A stretch of DNA of 44,295 bases from an uncultured Actinomycetes bacterium. Its GTDB lineage: Bacteria; Actinomycetota; Actinomycetes; Mycobacteriales; Mycobacteriaceae. Positions within the stretch are counted from its first letter, which is position 1. Each line of letters opens with the position of its first letter. Made by a program: the position numbers and the translations under genes. The stretch spans positions 1 to 44,295 of the forward strand of contig CAISDL010000087.1 of NCBI GenBank assembly GCA_903884065.1, read 5' to 3'. Below are positions 1 through 7,647 of the stretch, piece after piece. The notes beneath the pieces are model-generated. The model was not told the DNA's origin and made no database searches. It worked only from the letters and a program-made list of their open reading frames with translations.

Positions 1-49
1 GTGATCTGCGACCCGTAGCAACCCGACACCATCGGCGCGGACTGTGCCT

Positions 50-1423
50 CTAGCCGATGGTCGCCTTGACGACGACCCCGTCGTTGATCACGAAGTTGAC
101 TCGGTCGGTCCGGTAGTCCTTCGTCACGGCGAAGTACTCGCCGTCACGGGCGACGACCCGAACGGTCAGTCCCCGTTCCCCGGCAGCGACTTGGGCGTCA
201 CTCTCGCCCAACCCGGCCAGCCCCTCGAGCAGGTCGTCCCGGTCCGAGTCGTCGCTGTCGGTGTCACCGGTGTCACCGGTGTCTTCGTCGGCGGAGTCGG
301 ACTCGTCAGAGCCGGCATCGGACTCGCCGCTGCCGTCGTCACCGTCGATCAGTTGTCCGGAGCCGGGCCTTGTCGACTTGACCGACTCCACCGATCCGAA
401 CAGCACGTTGCGCACCAGCAGCAACCCACCCGCCAGGAGATCTTGCAGTGGTCCGCCGGGCAGCCCCGAGATCCAGTCGCCCACCGCGTCGAGAACCTGT
501 TCGATGGCGATGGCGAAGCCCCAGGTGATTTTTCCGTTCGCGAGCGCTTCGTTCAGAATGCCCGAGGGCACATCGTGCGGTTGACCCGTGCCGCCGGCCG
601 TCAGCACCGGCAAGTCCCCCGGGTCGGTCGCCCCGTCGAAGTAGTAGACCGGCTGGTCGGTGTTGATATCCGGGGACAAGAGATCCGGCACCTCCACACC
701 GGGGTCGACACCCGTGCCCTCCAGCGCGATCGCCTCGGGATCTCCTTCGGTCGGGGGATCCCCGGCGCCGCTCCGCCAGAACGGTAGCGGGGTCATCCCT
801 CCGCCACGGCCGCCGACGACATCGCCGGACTGCTGGTCCTCGCTGGGCCCCTCGGCTTTCGGGTCGGCCTCAGTCGCACTGTCTCCCCCGGCGTCCTCAA
901 TCGCCGGATCGGTCGACTCCGCGCCGGACTCCGGCGCCGCATCCTCGACCACCTCGCCGGGTTGCGGTTCGGGCAGCGCGCCCTCGACCGGCTCGCCGGG
1001 CAGCGCTTCCTCGACCGCCTCGCCGGTCAATGCTTCCTCTGCCAACTTGCCGGGCAGGGCTTCGGGCAGGGCTTCCTCCATCCCCGCTACGGGCTTAACG
1101 AGCACCGGTTCGTTGATCGCGCCGACACCGGGCAGCGGATCGGGCAGGGGCAGGTCGATCTCGACGAAGTCCGTCTCGGGGGGGTCGATCGCGGCGACCG
1201 GATCAGATTCGCTTGTGCCCGAATCCGCACCGCCGCGAACCGGGGGTGCCGCCTCGCGATGATCCGCACGGGCAGCCGCACCGCCAGCGCTGTCGCTGCC
1301 TGTGCTGTCGCTCGCTGAATCGTTCGCCGACCTGTCCGCGGCTGCCACACCCACCGCGAATGGGCTTGCGAGCCATACGCTCGCCAGGAACACCGCCGCT
1401 GTCGTCCGGTTCAGTCTGGACAC
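50..1423 (-). CDS. Secreted acidic modular protein with C-terminal I78/potato-inhibitor-I-like domain
   Basis: About 457 residues from a GTG at 1423. I chose this start because a classic signal peptide follows at once (basic SRLNR, hydrophobic core, A-A-A cleavage site near residue 29); the open frame extends upstream without such features. After the signal come a Pro/Glu/Ala-rich linker with degenerate repeats of an EALPGEPVE type (about residues 120-190) and a hydrophobic segment with LAGGLLLVRNVLFG, of a kind common in mycobacterial exported proteins. Next is a very acidic Asp/Ser/Glu tract (about 350-400). The last roughly 60 residues carry RVVARDG, then TKDYRTDRVNF, and end VVVKATIG. This spacing resembles the reactive-site strand and DxRxDRxN core of I78/potato inhibitor I peptidase inhibitors. 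Export is well supported; inhibitor activity is inferred from motif similarity only. It converges on no partner and lies downstream of the SDR pair without obvious linkage. Confidence 0.75.
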   Translation of the reverse strand: MSRLNRTTAAVFLASVWLASPFAVGVAAADRSANDSASDSTGSDSAGGAAARADHREAAPPVRGGADSGTSESDPVAAIDPPETDFVEIDLPLPDPLPGVGAINEPVLVKPVAGMEEALPEALPGKLAEEALTGEAVEEALPGEPVEGALPEPQPGEVVEDAAPESGAESTDPAIEDAGGDSATEADPKAEGPSEDQQSGDVVGGRGGGMTPLPFWRSGAGDPPTEGDPEAIALEGTGVDPGVEVPDLLSPDINTDQPVYYFDGATDPGDLPVLTAGGTGQPHDVPSGILNEALANGKITWGFAIAIEQVLDAVGDWISGLPGGPLQDLLAGGLLLVRNVLFGSVESVKSTRPGSGQLIDGDDGSGESDAGSDESDSADEDTGDTGDTDSDDSDRDDLLEGLAGLGESDAQVAAGERGLTVRVVARDGEYFAVTKDYRTDRVNFVINDGVVVKATIG

Positions 1424-1673
1424 GTCGTACTCACCTACGCCTCTCGTCTGGACGTCATTTGCCCGTGAATTTTCTGTGATTCTACTCACACTGCTGGCCG
1501 TCCGGCAAAGGTCTGGGGCCTCCCAGGGCGCGCGGCAGAGTCGCTCTGCCCTCCGAACTGAGTCGCCGCTGGCCTGCCTCGCCGCGACGGGGCGGGGCGG
1601 GTAAGCCATGGTTGCCGGCGGAAGCGGTGCGGCCGTGGCCGGGTGGGTGATCCCGTAGACGACCGCACCCCTG

Positions 1674-2591
1674 TCAGGCCCCGTACACCGGAACCTGCGG
1701 ACGGCCTTCGGCCAGCAGACTGCGCACCACCGGTCCGAGCTCGCCCGGTTCCCAGCGGGCGCCCTTGTCGACTGCAGCCCCGTGCTGCCAACCCTCGGCC
1801 GCGCGGATGACGCCGCCCTCGACTTCGAAGACCCGCCCGGTGACGTCCGCGGACTCCACGCTGCCCAGCCAGACCACCAGTGGCGAGATATTCTCCGGCG
1901 CCATCGAGTCGAAGCCGTTGTCCGGCTTGGCCATCATGTCGGCGAAGACGGTCTCGGTCATCCGGGTGCGCGCCGACGGTGCGATCGCGTTCACGGTGAC
2001 GCCGTACCGGCCCATCTCGGCGGCGGCCACCAGGGTCAGTGCGGCGATGCCGGCCTTGGCCGCGCTGTAGTTGCCCTGTCCGACGCTGCCCTGAAGTCCC
2101 GCACCGGAACTGGTGTTGATGATCCGGGCGTTCAGGGAATCCGCAGAAGCCTTGCCCTCCTTGATCGTTGCCCGCCAGTAGGCGCCGGCATGACGGGTGG
2201 TCGCGAAGTGCCCTTTGAGATGGACCGCGACGACGGCGTCGAACTCCTCCTCGCTGGTGTTGGCGATCATCCGGTCCCGCACGATGCCGGCGTTGTTGAC
2301 CAGCACGTCGAGGCGGCCGAAGGCATCGACCGCGGTCTGGATCAACCCCGCGGCCTGGTCCCAGTCGGCGACGTTGGCTCCACTGGTGACGGCTTCGCCT
2401 CCGGCTGAACGGATTTCGTCGACGACAGTCTGGGCGGCGCTACCTCCACCGGCCGGTGACCCGTCGAGGCCGACGCCGATGTCATTAACCACCACCCGCG
2501 CTCCTTCCGCGGCGAAGGCCAGGGCGTGCGCCCGTCCGATGCCGCCTCCCGCGCCGGTGACGATGACCACCCGTCCGTCGAGCAACCCCAT
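1674..2591 (-). CDS. Short-chain dehydrogenase/reductase, Rv3548c-like
   Basis: 305-residue classical SDR. It shows the NAD(P)-binding TGAGGGIG (residues 12-19), an aspartate after the second strand (ND at 36-37, suggesting NAD preference), NNAG (99-102), and the catalytic Ser161/162, Tyr175 and Lys179 (YSAAK). The C-terminal extension past the Rossmann core (about 45 residues ending PVYGA) resembles the SDR part of peroxisomal multifunctional enzymes that oxidise 3-hydroxyacyl-CoA. It lies 12 bases downstream of a second SDR on the same strand, and the pair diverges from echA20 over a KstR2-type operator. This matches Rv3548c-Rv3549c, so it is probably cotranscribed and derepressed by HIP-CoA. 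The exact steroid-derived substrate is not established; a hydroxyacyl-CoA dehydrogenase role in HIP breakdown is an inference. Confidence 0.9.
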   Translation of the reverse strand: MGLLDGRVVIVTGAGGGIGRAHALAFAAEGARVVVNDIGVGLDGSPAGGGSAAQTVVDEIRSAGGEAVTSGANVADWDQAAGLIQTAVDAFGRLDVLVNNAGIVRDRMIANTSEEEFDAVVAVHLKGHFATTRHAGAYWRATIKEGKASADSLNARIINTSSGAGLQGSVGQGNYSAAKAGIAALTLVAAAEMGRYGVTVNAIAPSARTRMTETVFADMMAKPDNGFDSMAPENISPLVVWLGSVESADVTGRVFEVEGGVIRAAEGWQHGAAVDKGARWEPGELGPVVRSLLAEGRPQVPVYGA

Positions 2592-2603
2592 GGGTGATTC
2601 TCC

Positions 2604-3359
2604 TTATTTCGTGTTGGCAGCGGATGCGGACAGGAACGGCGGCGGTTCCCCGCCACCATGGACCGGCAGCGTGGCCCCGCTGATGTACGAGGCGGCATCG
2701 GAGGCGAGAAACGCTGTTGCCCAACCGATATCGGCCGGTGTAGCCAGCCGCCCGAGCGGAACGGTGGCCGCCACCGCGGCCTGGGACTCGGCGTCTCCGT
2801 AGAAAAGCTCAGCCTGCTCGGTGGCCACCATCCCGGCAACCACGGCATTGACGCGCACCTTCGGCGCCCACTCGACGGCCAGCGTCGCCGTCAGGCTGTC
2901 CACCCCGGCCTTGGCGGCACCGTAGGCGGCGGTGCCCGGCGACGGACGACGGCCGCTGACACTGGAGATCGAGATGATCGACCCGCCCGAGTCCTGGCGT
3001 TGCATGACCGCGTTGGCAGCCTGCGAGACGTGGAGCATGCCGAGCAGGTTGAGTTCGATGATCTTCTGGTGGAACCGCGGCGACGCCTCGGCGGCCAACG
3101 CGTAGGGCGACCCGCCGGCGTTGTTCACCACGACGTCCAACCGCCCGTGTCGCGCGACGATGGCGTCGATCAATCCGCCGACGGCGTCCGGGTCGCGGAC
3201 GTCGCAAATATGGAACTCGTACGGCAGGCCGTCGACGGGGCGGCGGGCGCAGGTGACGACCACAGCGCCCTGCCCGGCGAAGACCTCGCTGATGCCGGCG
3301 CCGACACCGCGAACACCGCCGGTCACCAGCACGACGCGACCGCCGAGATTCAGATCCAC
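2604..3359 (-). CDS. Short-chain dehydrogenase/reductase, Rv3549c-like
   Basis: 251-residue SDR starting at GTG 3359; no in-frame ATG gives a complete nucleotide-binding end. It has TGGVRGVG (13-20), NNAG (79-82), Ser132/133, Tyr146 and Lys150 (YGAAK). ARR after strand beta-2 (residues 38-40) suggests NADP(H) preference, unlike its neighbour. It is the first gene of a two-gene operon whose promoter faces echA20. The start codon lies only 15 bases from the KstR2-type palindrome, so a bound repressor would cover the leader. It belongs to the KstR2 regulon by position and operator. The reaction is probably reduction or oxidation of an indanedione or ring-D derived intermediate, but the substrate cannot be read from sequence. 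Confidence 0.9.
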   Translation of the reverse strand: MDLNLGGRVVLVTGGVRGVGAGISEVFAGQGAVVVTCARRPVDGLPYEFHICDVRDPDAVGGLIDAIVARHGRLDVVVNNAGGSPYALAAEASPRFHQKIIELNLLGMLHVSQAANAVMQRQDSGGSIISISSVSGRRPSPGTAAYGAAKAGVDSLTATLAVEWAPKVRVNAVVAGMVATEQAELFYGDAESQAAVAATVPLGRLATPADIGWATAFLASDAASYISGATLPVHGGGEPPPFLSASAANTK

Positions 3360-3373
3360 CGTGCTAGCCTACC

Positions 3374-3389
3374 AAGCAAGTGCTTGCTT
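3374..3389. promoter_or_regulatory. KstR2 operator between the SDR pair and echA20
   Basis: Perfect inverted repeat AAGCAAG-TG-CTTGCTT. It fits the KstR2 consensus AnCAAGnnCTTGnT at every conserved base. It lies in a 39-base divergent intergenic gap and ends 9 bases before the echA20 ATG, so one repressor dimer could silence both directions. kstR2 itself is in this window at 13057-13671. Confidence 0.9.
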
Positions 3390-3398
3390 AGGAGTGCC

Positions 3399-4154
3399 AT
3401 GCCCATCACGTCCTCGACCGTCGAGCCCGGAATCGTCGCGGTGACGGTCGACTATCCGCCGGTGAACGCCATCCCGTCACGCGGCTGGTTCGAACTCGCC
3501 GACACCATCACCGCCGCGGGCCTCGACATGGCTACCCGGGTGGTGGTCCTGCGGGCGGAGGGCCGCGGCTTCAACGCCGGCGTCGACATCAAGGAGATGC
3601 AGCGCACCACCGGCTTCACCGCGCTGATCGACGCGAACCGGGGCTGCTTCGCCGCGTTCAAGGCGGTCTATGAGTGCGCGGTGCCGGTGGTCGCCGCCGT
3701 CAACGGGTTCTGCGTCGGTGGCGGGATCGGCCTGGTGGGCAACGCCGACGTGATCGTCGCCTCCGACGACGCGACGTTCGGCCTGCCCGAGGTGGAGCGC
3801 GGCGCACTGGGTGCGGCCACCCACCTCTCCCGCCTGGTGCCGCAGCACATGATGCGGCGGCTGTTCTTCACCGCGGCCACCGTGGACGCGGCGACGCTGC
3901 ACCACTTCGGTTCGGTCCATGAGGTGGTGCCGCGGGCAGATCTCGACGAGTCCGCGCTGCGGGTGGCCCGCGACATCGCGAAGAAGGACACCCGGGTGAT
4001 CCGGGCGGCCAAGGAGGCGCTGAACCTCATCGACCCCCAGCGGGTGAACGCCAGTTACCGGATGGAGCAGGGGTTCACCTTCGAGTTGAACCTGTCCGGG
4101 GTCTCCGACGAACTGCGGGATGACTTCGCCGGCACGAAGAAGTCGGAGAAATGA
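3399..4154 (+). CDS. echA20: EchA20, crotonase-fold steroid ring hydrolase
   Basis: 251 residues from ATG 3399; the open frame runs further upstream, but that part is antisense to the SDR. AGGAG (3390-3394) sits 4 bases before the ATG. The crotonase fold is shown by the oxyanion-loop segment AEGRGFNAGVDIKEM and by NGFCVGGGIGLVGNADV, the usual CoA-binding turn, with FGLPEVERGALGA after it. In characterised mycobacteria EchA20 does not hydrate an enoyl-CoA; it hydrolytically opens a ring of the bicyclic HIEC-CoA to give COCHEA-CoA. The first gene of the echA20-ipdA-ipdB-ipdC operon, it overlaps ipdA by 4 bases (ATGA). Position and operon match Rv3550 closely. Expression should be repressed by KstR2 until HIP-CoA accumulates. 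Confidence 0.92.
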   Translation: MPITSSTVEPGIVAVTVDYPPVNAIPSRGWFELADTITAAGLDMATRVVVLRAEGRGFNAGVDIKEMQRTTGFTALIDANRGCFAAFKAVYECAVPVVAAVNGFCVGGGIGLVGNADVIVASDDATFGLPEVERGALGAATHLSRLVPQHMMRRLFFTAATVDAATLHHFGSVHEVVPRADLDESALRVARDIAKKDTRVIRAAKEALNLIDPQRVNASYRMEQGFTFELNLSGVSDELRDDFAGTKKSEK

Positions 4155-5047
4155 GCGAACCACGCGATAAGCGCACCACTCTCGAGGCGGCGGTCGCCCA
4201 CGTCACGAGCGGAATGACGATCGGGATCGGCGGCTGGGGCTCCCGGCGTAAGCCGATGGCGTTCGTCCGGGCACTGCTGCGCACCAACGTCACCGACCTC
4301 ACCGTGGTCGCCTACGGCGGACCCGACATCGGCCTGCTGTGCTCGGCCGGGAAGATCAGCAAGCTCTACTACGGATTCGTCTCGCTGGACTCCCCGCCGT
4401 TCTACGACCCGTGGTTCTCCCGAGCCCGCACCACAGGATCGATCGTCGCGCGGGAGATGGACGAGGGAATGCTGCGCTGCGGATTACAGGCTGCGGCACA
4501 ACGGCTTCCGTTCCTGCCCACCCGGGCCGGTCTGGGCAGTTCGGTTCCCGACTTCTGGGACGGCGAACTCAAGACGGTTCGCTCGCCCTACGAGACCGGC
4601 GGCGACCACGAAGAGTTGATCGCCATGCCGGCGCTGCGACTCGATGCCGCCTTCGTCCACCTCAATCTCGGCGACAAACACGGTAACGCCGCCTACGCCG
4701 GAATCGACCCCTACTTCGACGACCTCTTCCTGATGGCCGCCGACCGCCGCTTCCTCTCGGTGGAGAAGGTGGTCCCCACCGAGGAACTGGTGAACGCCGT
4801 TCCGCCACAGGCACTGCTGGTCAACCGGATGATGGTGGACCACGTGGTCGAAGCCCCCGGCGGGGCACACTTCACCACCGCGGCCCCCGACTACGGCCGC
4901 GACGAGAAGTTCCAGCGCCACTACGCCCAGGCCGGCACCGACGTCGACGGCTGGGGCCAGTTCACGGCCACCTACCTGTCCGGCAGTGAAGCCGACTATC
5001 AGGCGGCCGTGCGACGGTTCACCGCGGAGCAGGAGGCCAAGTCATGA
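4151..5047 (+). CDS. ipdA: IpdA, alpha subunit of COCHEA-CoA hydrolase
   Basis: 298 residues, class I CoA-transferase fold. GIGGWGSRRKPMAF near the N-terminus is the glycine-rich turn of this family. The EMDEGML segment (102-108) contains the glutamate region that is essential in characterised IpdA, and GLGSSVP and LGDKHGNAAYAG are also family features. With IpdB it forms a heteromeric enzyme that, despite the transferase fold, hydrolyses the last steroid ring of COCHEA-CoA to an open-chain dicarboxyl-CoA (MOODA-CoA). Start and stop overlap both neighbours by 4 bases, so stoichiometric translation with IpdB is likely. It corresponds to Rv3551 in length and order. Loss of this function in relatives makes cholesterol toxic by sequestering CoA. 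Confidence 0.93.
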   Translation: MSEPRDKRTTLEAAVAHVTSGMTIGIGGWGSRRKPMAFVRALLRTNVTDLTVVAYGGPDIGLLCSAGKISKLYYGFVSLDSPPFYDPWFSRARTTGSIVAREMDEGMLRCGLQAAAQRLPFLPTRAGLGSSVPDFWDGELKTVRSPYETGGDHEELIAMPALRLDAAFVHLNLGDKHGNAAYAGIDPYFDDLFLMAADRRFLSVEKVVPTEELVNAVPPQALLVNRMMVDHVVEAPGGAHFTTAAPDYGRDEKFQRHYAQAGTDVDGWGQFTATYLSGSEADYQAAVRRFTAEQEAKS

Positions 5048-5790
5048 TCCAGGTGAGCAGAGCCGAGGTCTGCGCCGTGGCCTGCGCCGAGCTGTTCCGC
5101 GACGCCGGGGAGATCATGGTCAGCCCGATGACGACCATGGTGTCCATCGGAGCCCGCCTGGCCCGGTTGACGTTCGCCCCCGACATTCTGTTGACCGACG
5201 GGGAAGCGCAACTGCTGGCCGACACCCCGGCGATCGGCGCCACCGGCGCGATCGAAGGCTGGATGCCGTTCGGGCGGGTCTTCGAGACTCTGTCCTGGGG
5301 GCGGCGCCATGTCGTCATGGGCGCCAACCAGATCGACCGCCACGGGAACCAGAACCTGTCCGCGTTCGGCCCCCTGCAACACCCGACGCGTCAGATGTTC
5401 GGGGTGCGCGGCGCGCCCGGCAACACCATCAACCACGCCACGAGTTACTGGGTCGGCAACCACTCCACCCGGGTGTTCTGCGACTCTGTCGATGTGGTGT
5501 CCGGGATCGGCTGGGACAAAATCGATCCCGACAATCCCGCCTACCGTTTCGTCGACGTCCACCGAGTCATCACCAACCTCGGGGTCTTCGACTTCGGCGG
5601 CCCCGGCCACACCATGCGAGCGCTGTCGCTGCACCCGGGTGTCGACCCTGACGAGGTCCGCACCAACACCTCCTTCGAGGTGCACGGTCTCGACGGGGCC
5701 GAGCGGACCCGCCTGGCCACCGGCGAAGAGTTGGAACTGATCCAGCGCATCGACCCGAAGGGCCTGCGGGACAAGGAAGTCAAGCTATGA
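5044..5790 (+). CDS. ipdB: IpdB, beta subunit of COCHEA-CoA hydrolase
   Basis: 248 residues, beta half of a class I CoA-transferase-like enzyme. Visible features are the N-terminal CAVACAELFRDAGEIMVSP, the MGANQIDRHGNQN segment typical of the beta subunit, and GAPGNTINHATSYWVGNHS. True CoA-transferases of this class use a catalytic glutamate that forms a CoA thioester. IpdAB family members are hydrolases instead, and nothing here contradicts that. ATGA overlap with ipdA and with ipdC places it centrally in a translationally coupled operon. Matches Rv3552. Confidence 0.93.
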   Translation: MIQVSRAEVCAVACAELFRDAGEIMVSPMTTMVSIGARLARLTFAPDILLTDGEAQLLADTPAIGATGAIEGWMPFGRVFETLSWGRRHVVMGANQIDRHGNQNLSAFGPLQHPTRQMFGVRGAPGNTINHATSYWVGNHSTRVFCDSVDVVSGIGWDKIDPDNPAYRFVDVHRVITNLGVFDFGGPGHTMRALSLHPGVDPDEVRTNTSFEVHGLDGAERTRLATGEELELIQRIDPKGLRDKEVKL

Positions 5791-6854
5791 GGATCCAGAC
5801 CCCGCTGACCCGCCTCATCGGCATCGAGCATCCCGTCGTACAGACCGGCATGGGCTGGGTCGCCGGAGCCCGACTGGTCTCGGCGACTGCCAACGCCGGC
5901 GGACTGGGCATCCTCGCGTCGGCGACGATGACCGTCGACGAACTGGCCACGGCAATCGCGAAGGTCAAGGCGGCCACCGACAAGCCCTTCGGCGTCAACA
6001 TGCGCGCCGATGCCGCCGATGCCGGCGACCGCGTCGAACTGATGATCCGTGAAGGCGTCAAGGTCGCGTCGTTCGCGCTGGCGCCCAAGCCCGAACTCAT
6101 CGCCCGCCTCAAAGAGGCAGGCGCCGTGGTGATCCCGTCTGTCGGTGCGGCCAAGCACGCCCGCAAGGTCGCCGGATGGGGTGCCGACGCGGTGATCGTC
6201 CAGGGCGGCGAAGGCGGCGGCCATACCGGGCCGGTGGCCACCACCCTGCTGCTCCCGTCGGTGCTCGACGTGCTTGACGGCACCGGCATCCCGGTGGTCG
6301 CCGCCGGCGGATTCTTCGACGGCCGTGGTCTGGCCGCGGCCCTGTCCTACGGTGCGGCCGGTGTCGCGATGGGCACCCGGTTCCTGCTGACCTCGGACTC
6401 CACCGTTCCCGAGGCGGTGAAGCAGCGCTATCTGCAGGCCGCCCTGGATGGCACGGTGGTGTCCACCCGCGTCGACGGCATGCCGCATCGGGTGCTGCGC
6501 ACCGGCCTGGTGGAGAAGCTGGAAAGTGGTTCCCCGGTAAGGGGTTTCACCGCCGCGGTCCTCAACGCCGCCAAGTTCAAGAAGATGTCCGGGATGAGCT
6601 GGGTGTCGATGGCGCGAGACGGGCTGGCCATGCGCCACGGCAAGGACCTCACCTGGTCGCAGGTGATCATGGCGGCCAACACCCCGATGCTGCTCAAAGC
6701 CGGACTGGTCGACGGCAACACCGATGCCGGTGTGCTGGCCTCGGGTCAGGTCGCCGGAATCATCGACGATCTGCCGTCCTGCGCGGAACTGATCGAGGGG
6801 ATCGTCAGCGAGGCCATCAAGCACCTCCACGCGGCGAACGCCCTCATCGACTAA
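5787..6854 (+). CDS. ipdC: IpdC, flavin-dependent oxidoreductase of ring degradation
   Basis: 355 residues, nitronate-monooxygenase/2-nitropropane-dioxygenase fold (FMN TIM barrel). QTGMGWVAG near residue 19, GVNMR, and the phosphate-binding GGEGGGHTG (140-148) are diagnostic; AAGGFFDGRG and GAAGVAMGTRFL follow in the expected order. In steroid degraders IpdC is not a nitronate oxidase. It is assigned to introducing the double bond that makes HIEC-CoA, the EchA20 substrate. Last gene of the operon, ATGA-overlapped with ipdB and 35 bases before the convergent RsbW-like gene. In M. tuberculosis fdxB follows at this point; there is no trace of it here. Confidence 0.9.
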   Translation: MRIQTPLTRLIGIEHPVVQTGMGWVAGARLVSATANAGGLGILASATMTVDELATAIAKVKAATDKPFGVNMRADAADAGDRVELMIREGVKVASFALAPKPELIARLKEAGAVVIPSVGAAKHARKVAGWGADAVIVQGGEGGGHTGPVATTLLLPSVLDVLDGTGIPVVAAGGFFDGRGLAAALSYGAAGVAMGTRFLLTSDSTVPEAVKQRYLQAALDGTVVSTRVDGMPHRVLRTGLVEKLESGSPVRGFTAAVLNAAKFKKMSGMSWVSMARDGLAMRHGKDLTWSQVIMAANTPMLLKAGLVDGNTDAGVLASGQVAGIIDDLPSCAELIEGIVSEAIKHLHAANALID

Positions 6855-6889
6855 ACCCTGCGGTACCGGGATGCGGCGACGCCGTCCAA

Positions 6890-7393
6890 TCAGAATGCTC
6901 TGCTTGTCAGCAGCCAGAGGTTCGAGCAGCAAATACGTTGATAGACAAGCCCGTCAAGAAACCTCTGGGCCGTGGCAAGACCACGACCTCGTTCAGCCAG
7001 AGGCCCGGGCATGGCGATGGTGTTGAGATCGGCGCGCGTCTGATTCCCGTCGTCGATCAGGGCGACCCGAATGCGATCGGGCCTAACGGAAACGTGCATC
7101 TCGACCAGCACAACGTGCTGCCCGGAGGTCCCATGCTCGACGGTGTTGGCCATGATCTCTGCCACCGCAATCGCAGTGTGCAGGCGGATGAACTCCGGTA
7201 TCTGCTCATTCATCGACCACGTTCGCTCAAGAGCGCGATGGCTTTCGTCCATGGCGTTCGCCCCGGCGACCGTGCGCATAATCGACGACCATGCCGCCGG
7301 GAGGTCCCGTCGCAGTCCACCGCGGTCGGAATACCGGCGCGCGGCCAGGGTAGGCGTGACGTTCCCATCGGACGGGCTGCCGTGGACTCTCAT
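6890..7393 (-). CDS. RsbW/anti-sigma-type ATP-binding regulator (HATPase_c_2)
   Basis: About 167 residues with the GHKL ATPase signature of anti-sigma serine kinases: N-box E79-I-M-A-N83-T-V-E-H87, G1 box LIDDGN (112-117), and G2 box RGRGLATAQRF (135-145) followed by a hydrophobic strand. No transmembrane segment or sensor domain is present. Such proteins bind a sigma factor, or phosphorylate a STAS-domain antagonist; neither partner is recognisable beside it. The ATG at 7393 lacks a strong ribosome-binding site, and an internal Met48 is an alternative start, though the family usually has sequence before it. It converges on ipdC and diverges from the LuxR-type regulator across about 250 bases. 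It belongs to an accessory block with no counterpart in the M. tuberculosis locus. Confidence 0.8.
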   Translation of the reverse strand: MRVHGSPSDGNVTPTLAARRYSDRGGLRRDLPAAWSSIMRTVAGANAMDESHRALERTWSMNEQIPEFIRLHTAIAVAEIMANTVEHGTSGQHVVLVEMHVSVRPDRIRVALIDDGNQTRADLNTIAMPGPLAERGRGLATAQRFLDGLVYQRICCSNLWLLTSRAF

Positions 7394-7403
7394 CGAACTG
7401 CGA

Positions 7404-7532
7404 TCACCCGGTCAGCTCGAATCGAGCCGACTTGGCCCGGCGGGAGGCGATGGCGGCGAAGGCCTCATCGGCCGTAACGTACGTGACGGAACAGCCCGTG
7501 CTGCAAAGGGCGTGCAGGCCGGGCGTGTACAC
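7404..7532 (-). CDS. Possible small protein just upstream of the RsbW-like gene
   Basis: A frame of about 42 residues from GTG 7532 ends 10 bases before the RsbW-like ATG. Its third codon positions are overwhelmingly G or C, as in real genes here, and its end (VTYVTADEAFAAIA, then SARFELTG) looks protein-like. The frame stays open further upstream into the LuxR gene, so the start is uncertain. I do not recognise the family. It could be a short cotranscribed partner or the remnant of a longer, possibly STAS-type, gene. Evidence is weak; the rest of 7533-7647 appears to be only the divergent promoter region. Confidence 0.25.
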   Translation of the reverse strand: MYTPGLHALCSTGCSVTYVTADEAFAAIASRRAKSARFELTG

Positions 7533-7647
7533 CCGGACACGACGGTCGTTACGACTGTGCCGGCTGTCGCCAGCGGTGGCGCTCCCAACGTAGCTATCGG
7601 CGTACCCGAAGGCGTAATTGCCGACCGACCGGGGTAAATTCCGAGTC

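Noticed and set aside
2658..3398. Upstream extension of EchA20 over the SDR gene
   Set aside because: It would run antisense through the SDR and the KstR2 operator; ATG 3399 has AGGAG and matches family length.
5541..6932. 463-residue minus-strand frame across ipdB/ipdC
   Set aside because: Shadow frame; composition rich in His/Arg/Gly and lies opposite well-recognised IpdC.
7618..7647. TTG 7618 as start of the LAL regulator
   Set aside because: TTG is rare, and GTG 7648 has a purine-rich site at suitable distance while keeping the conserved N-terminus.
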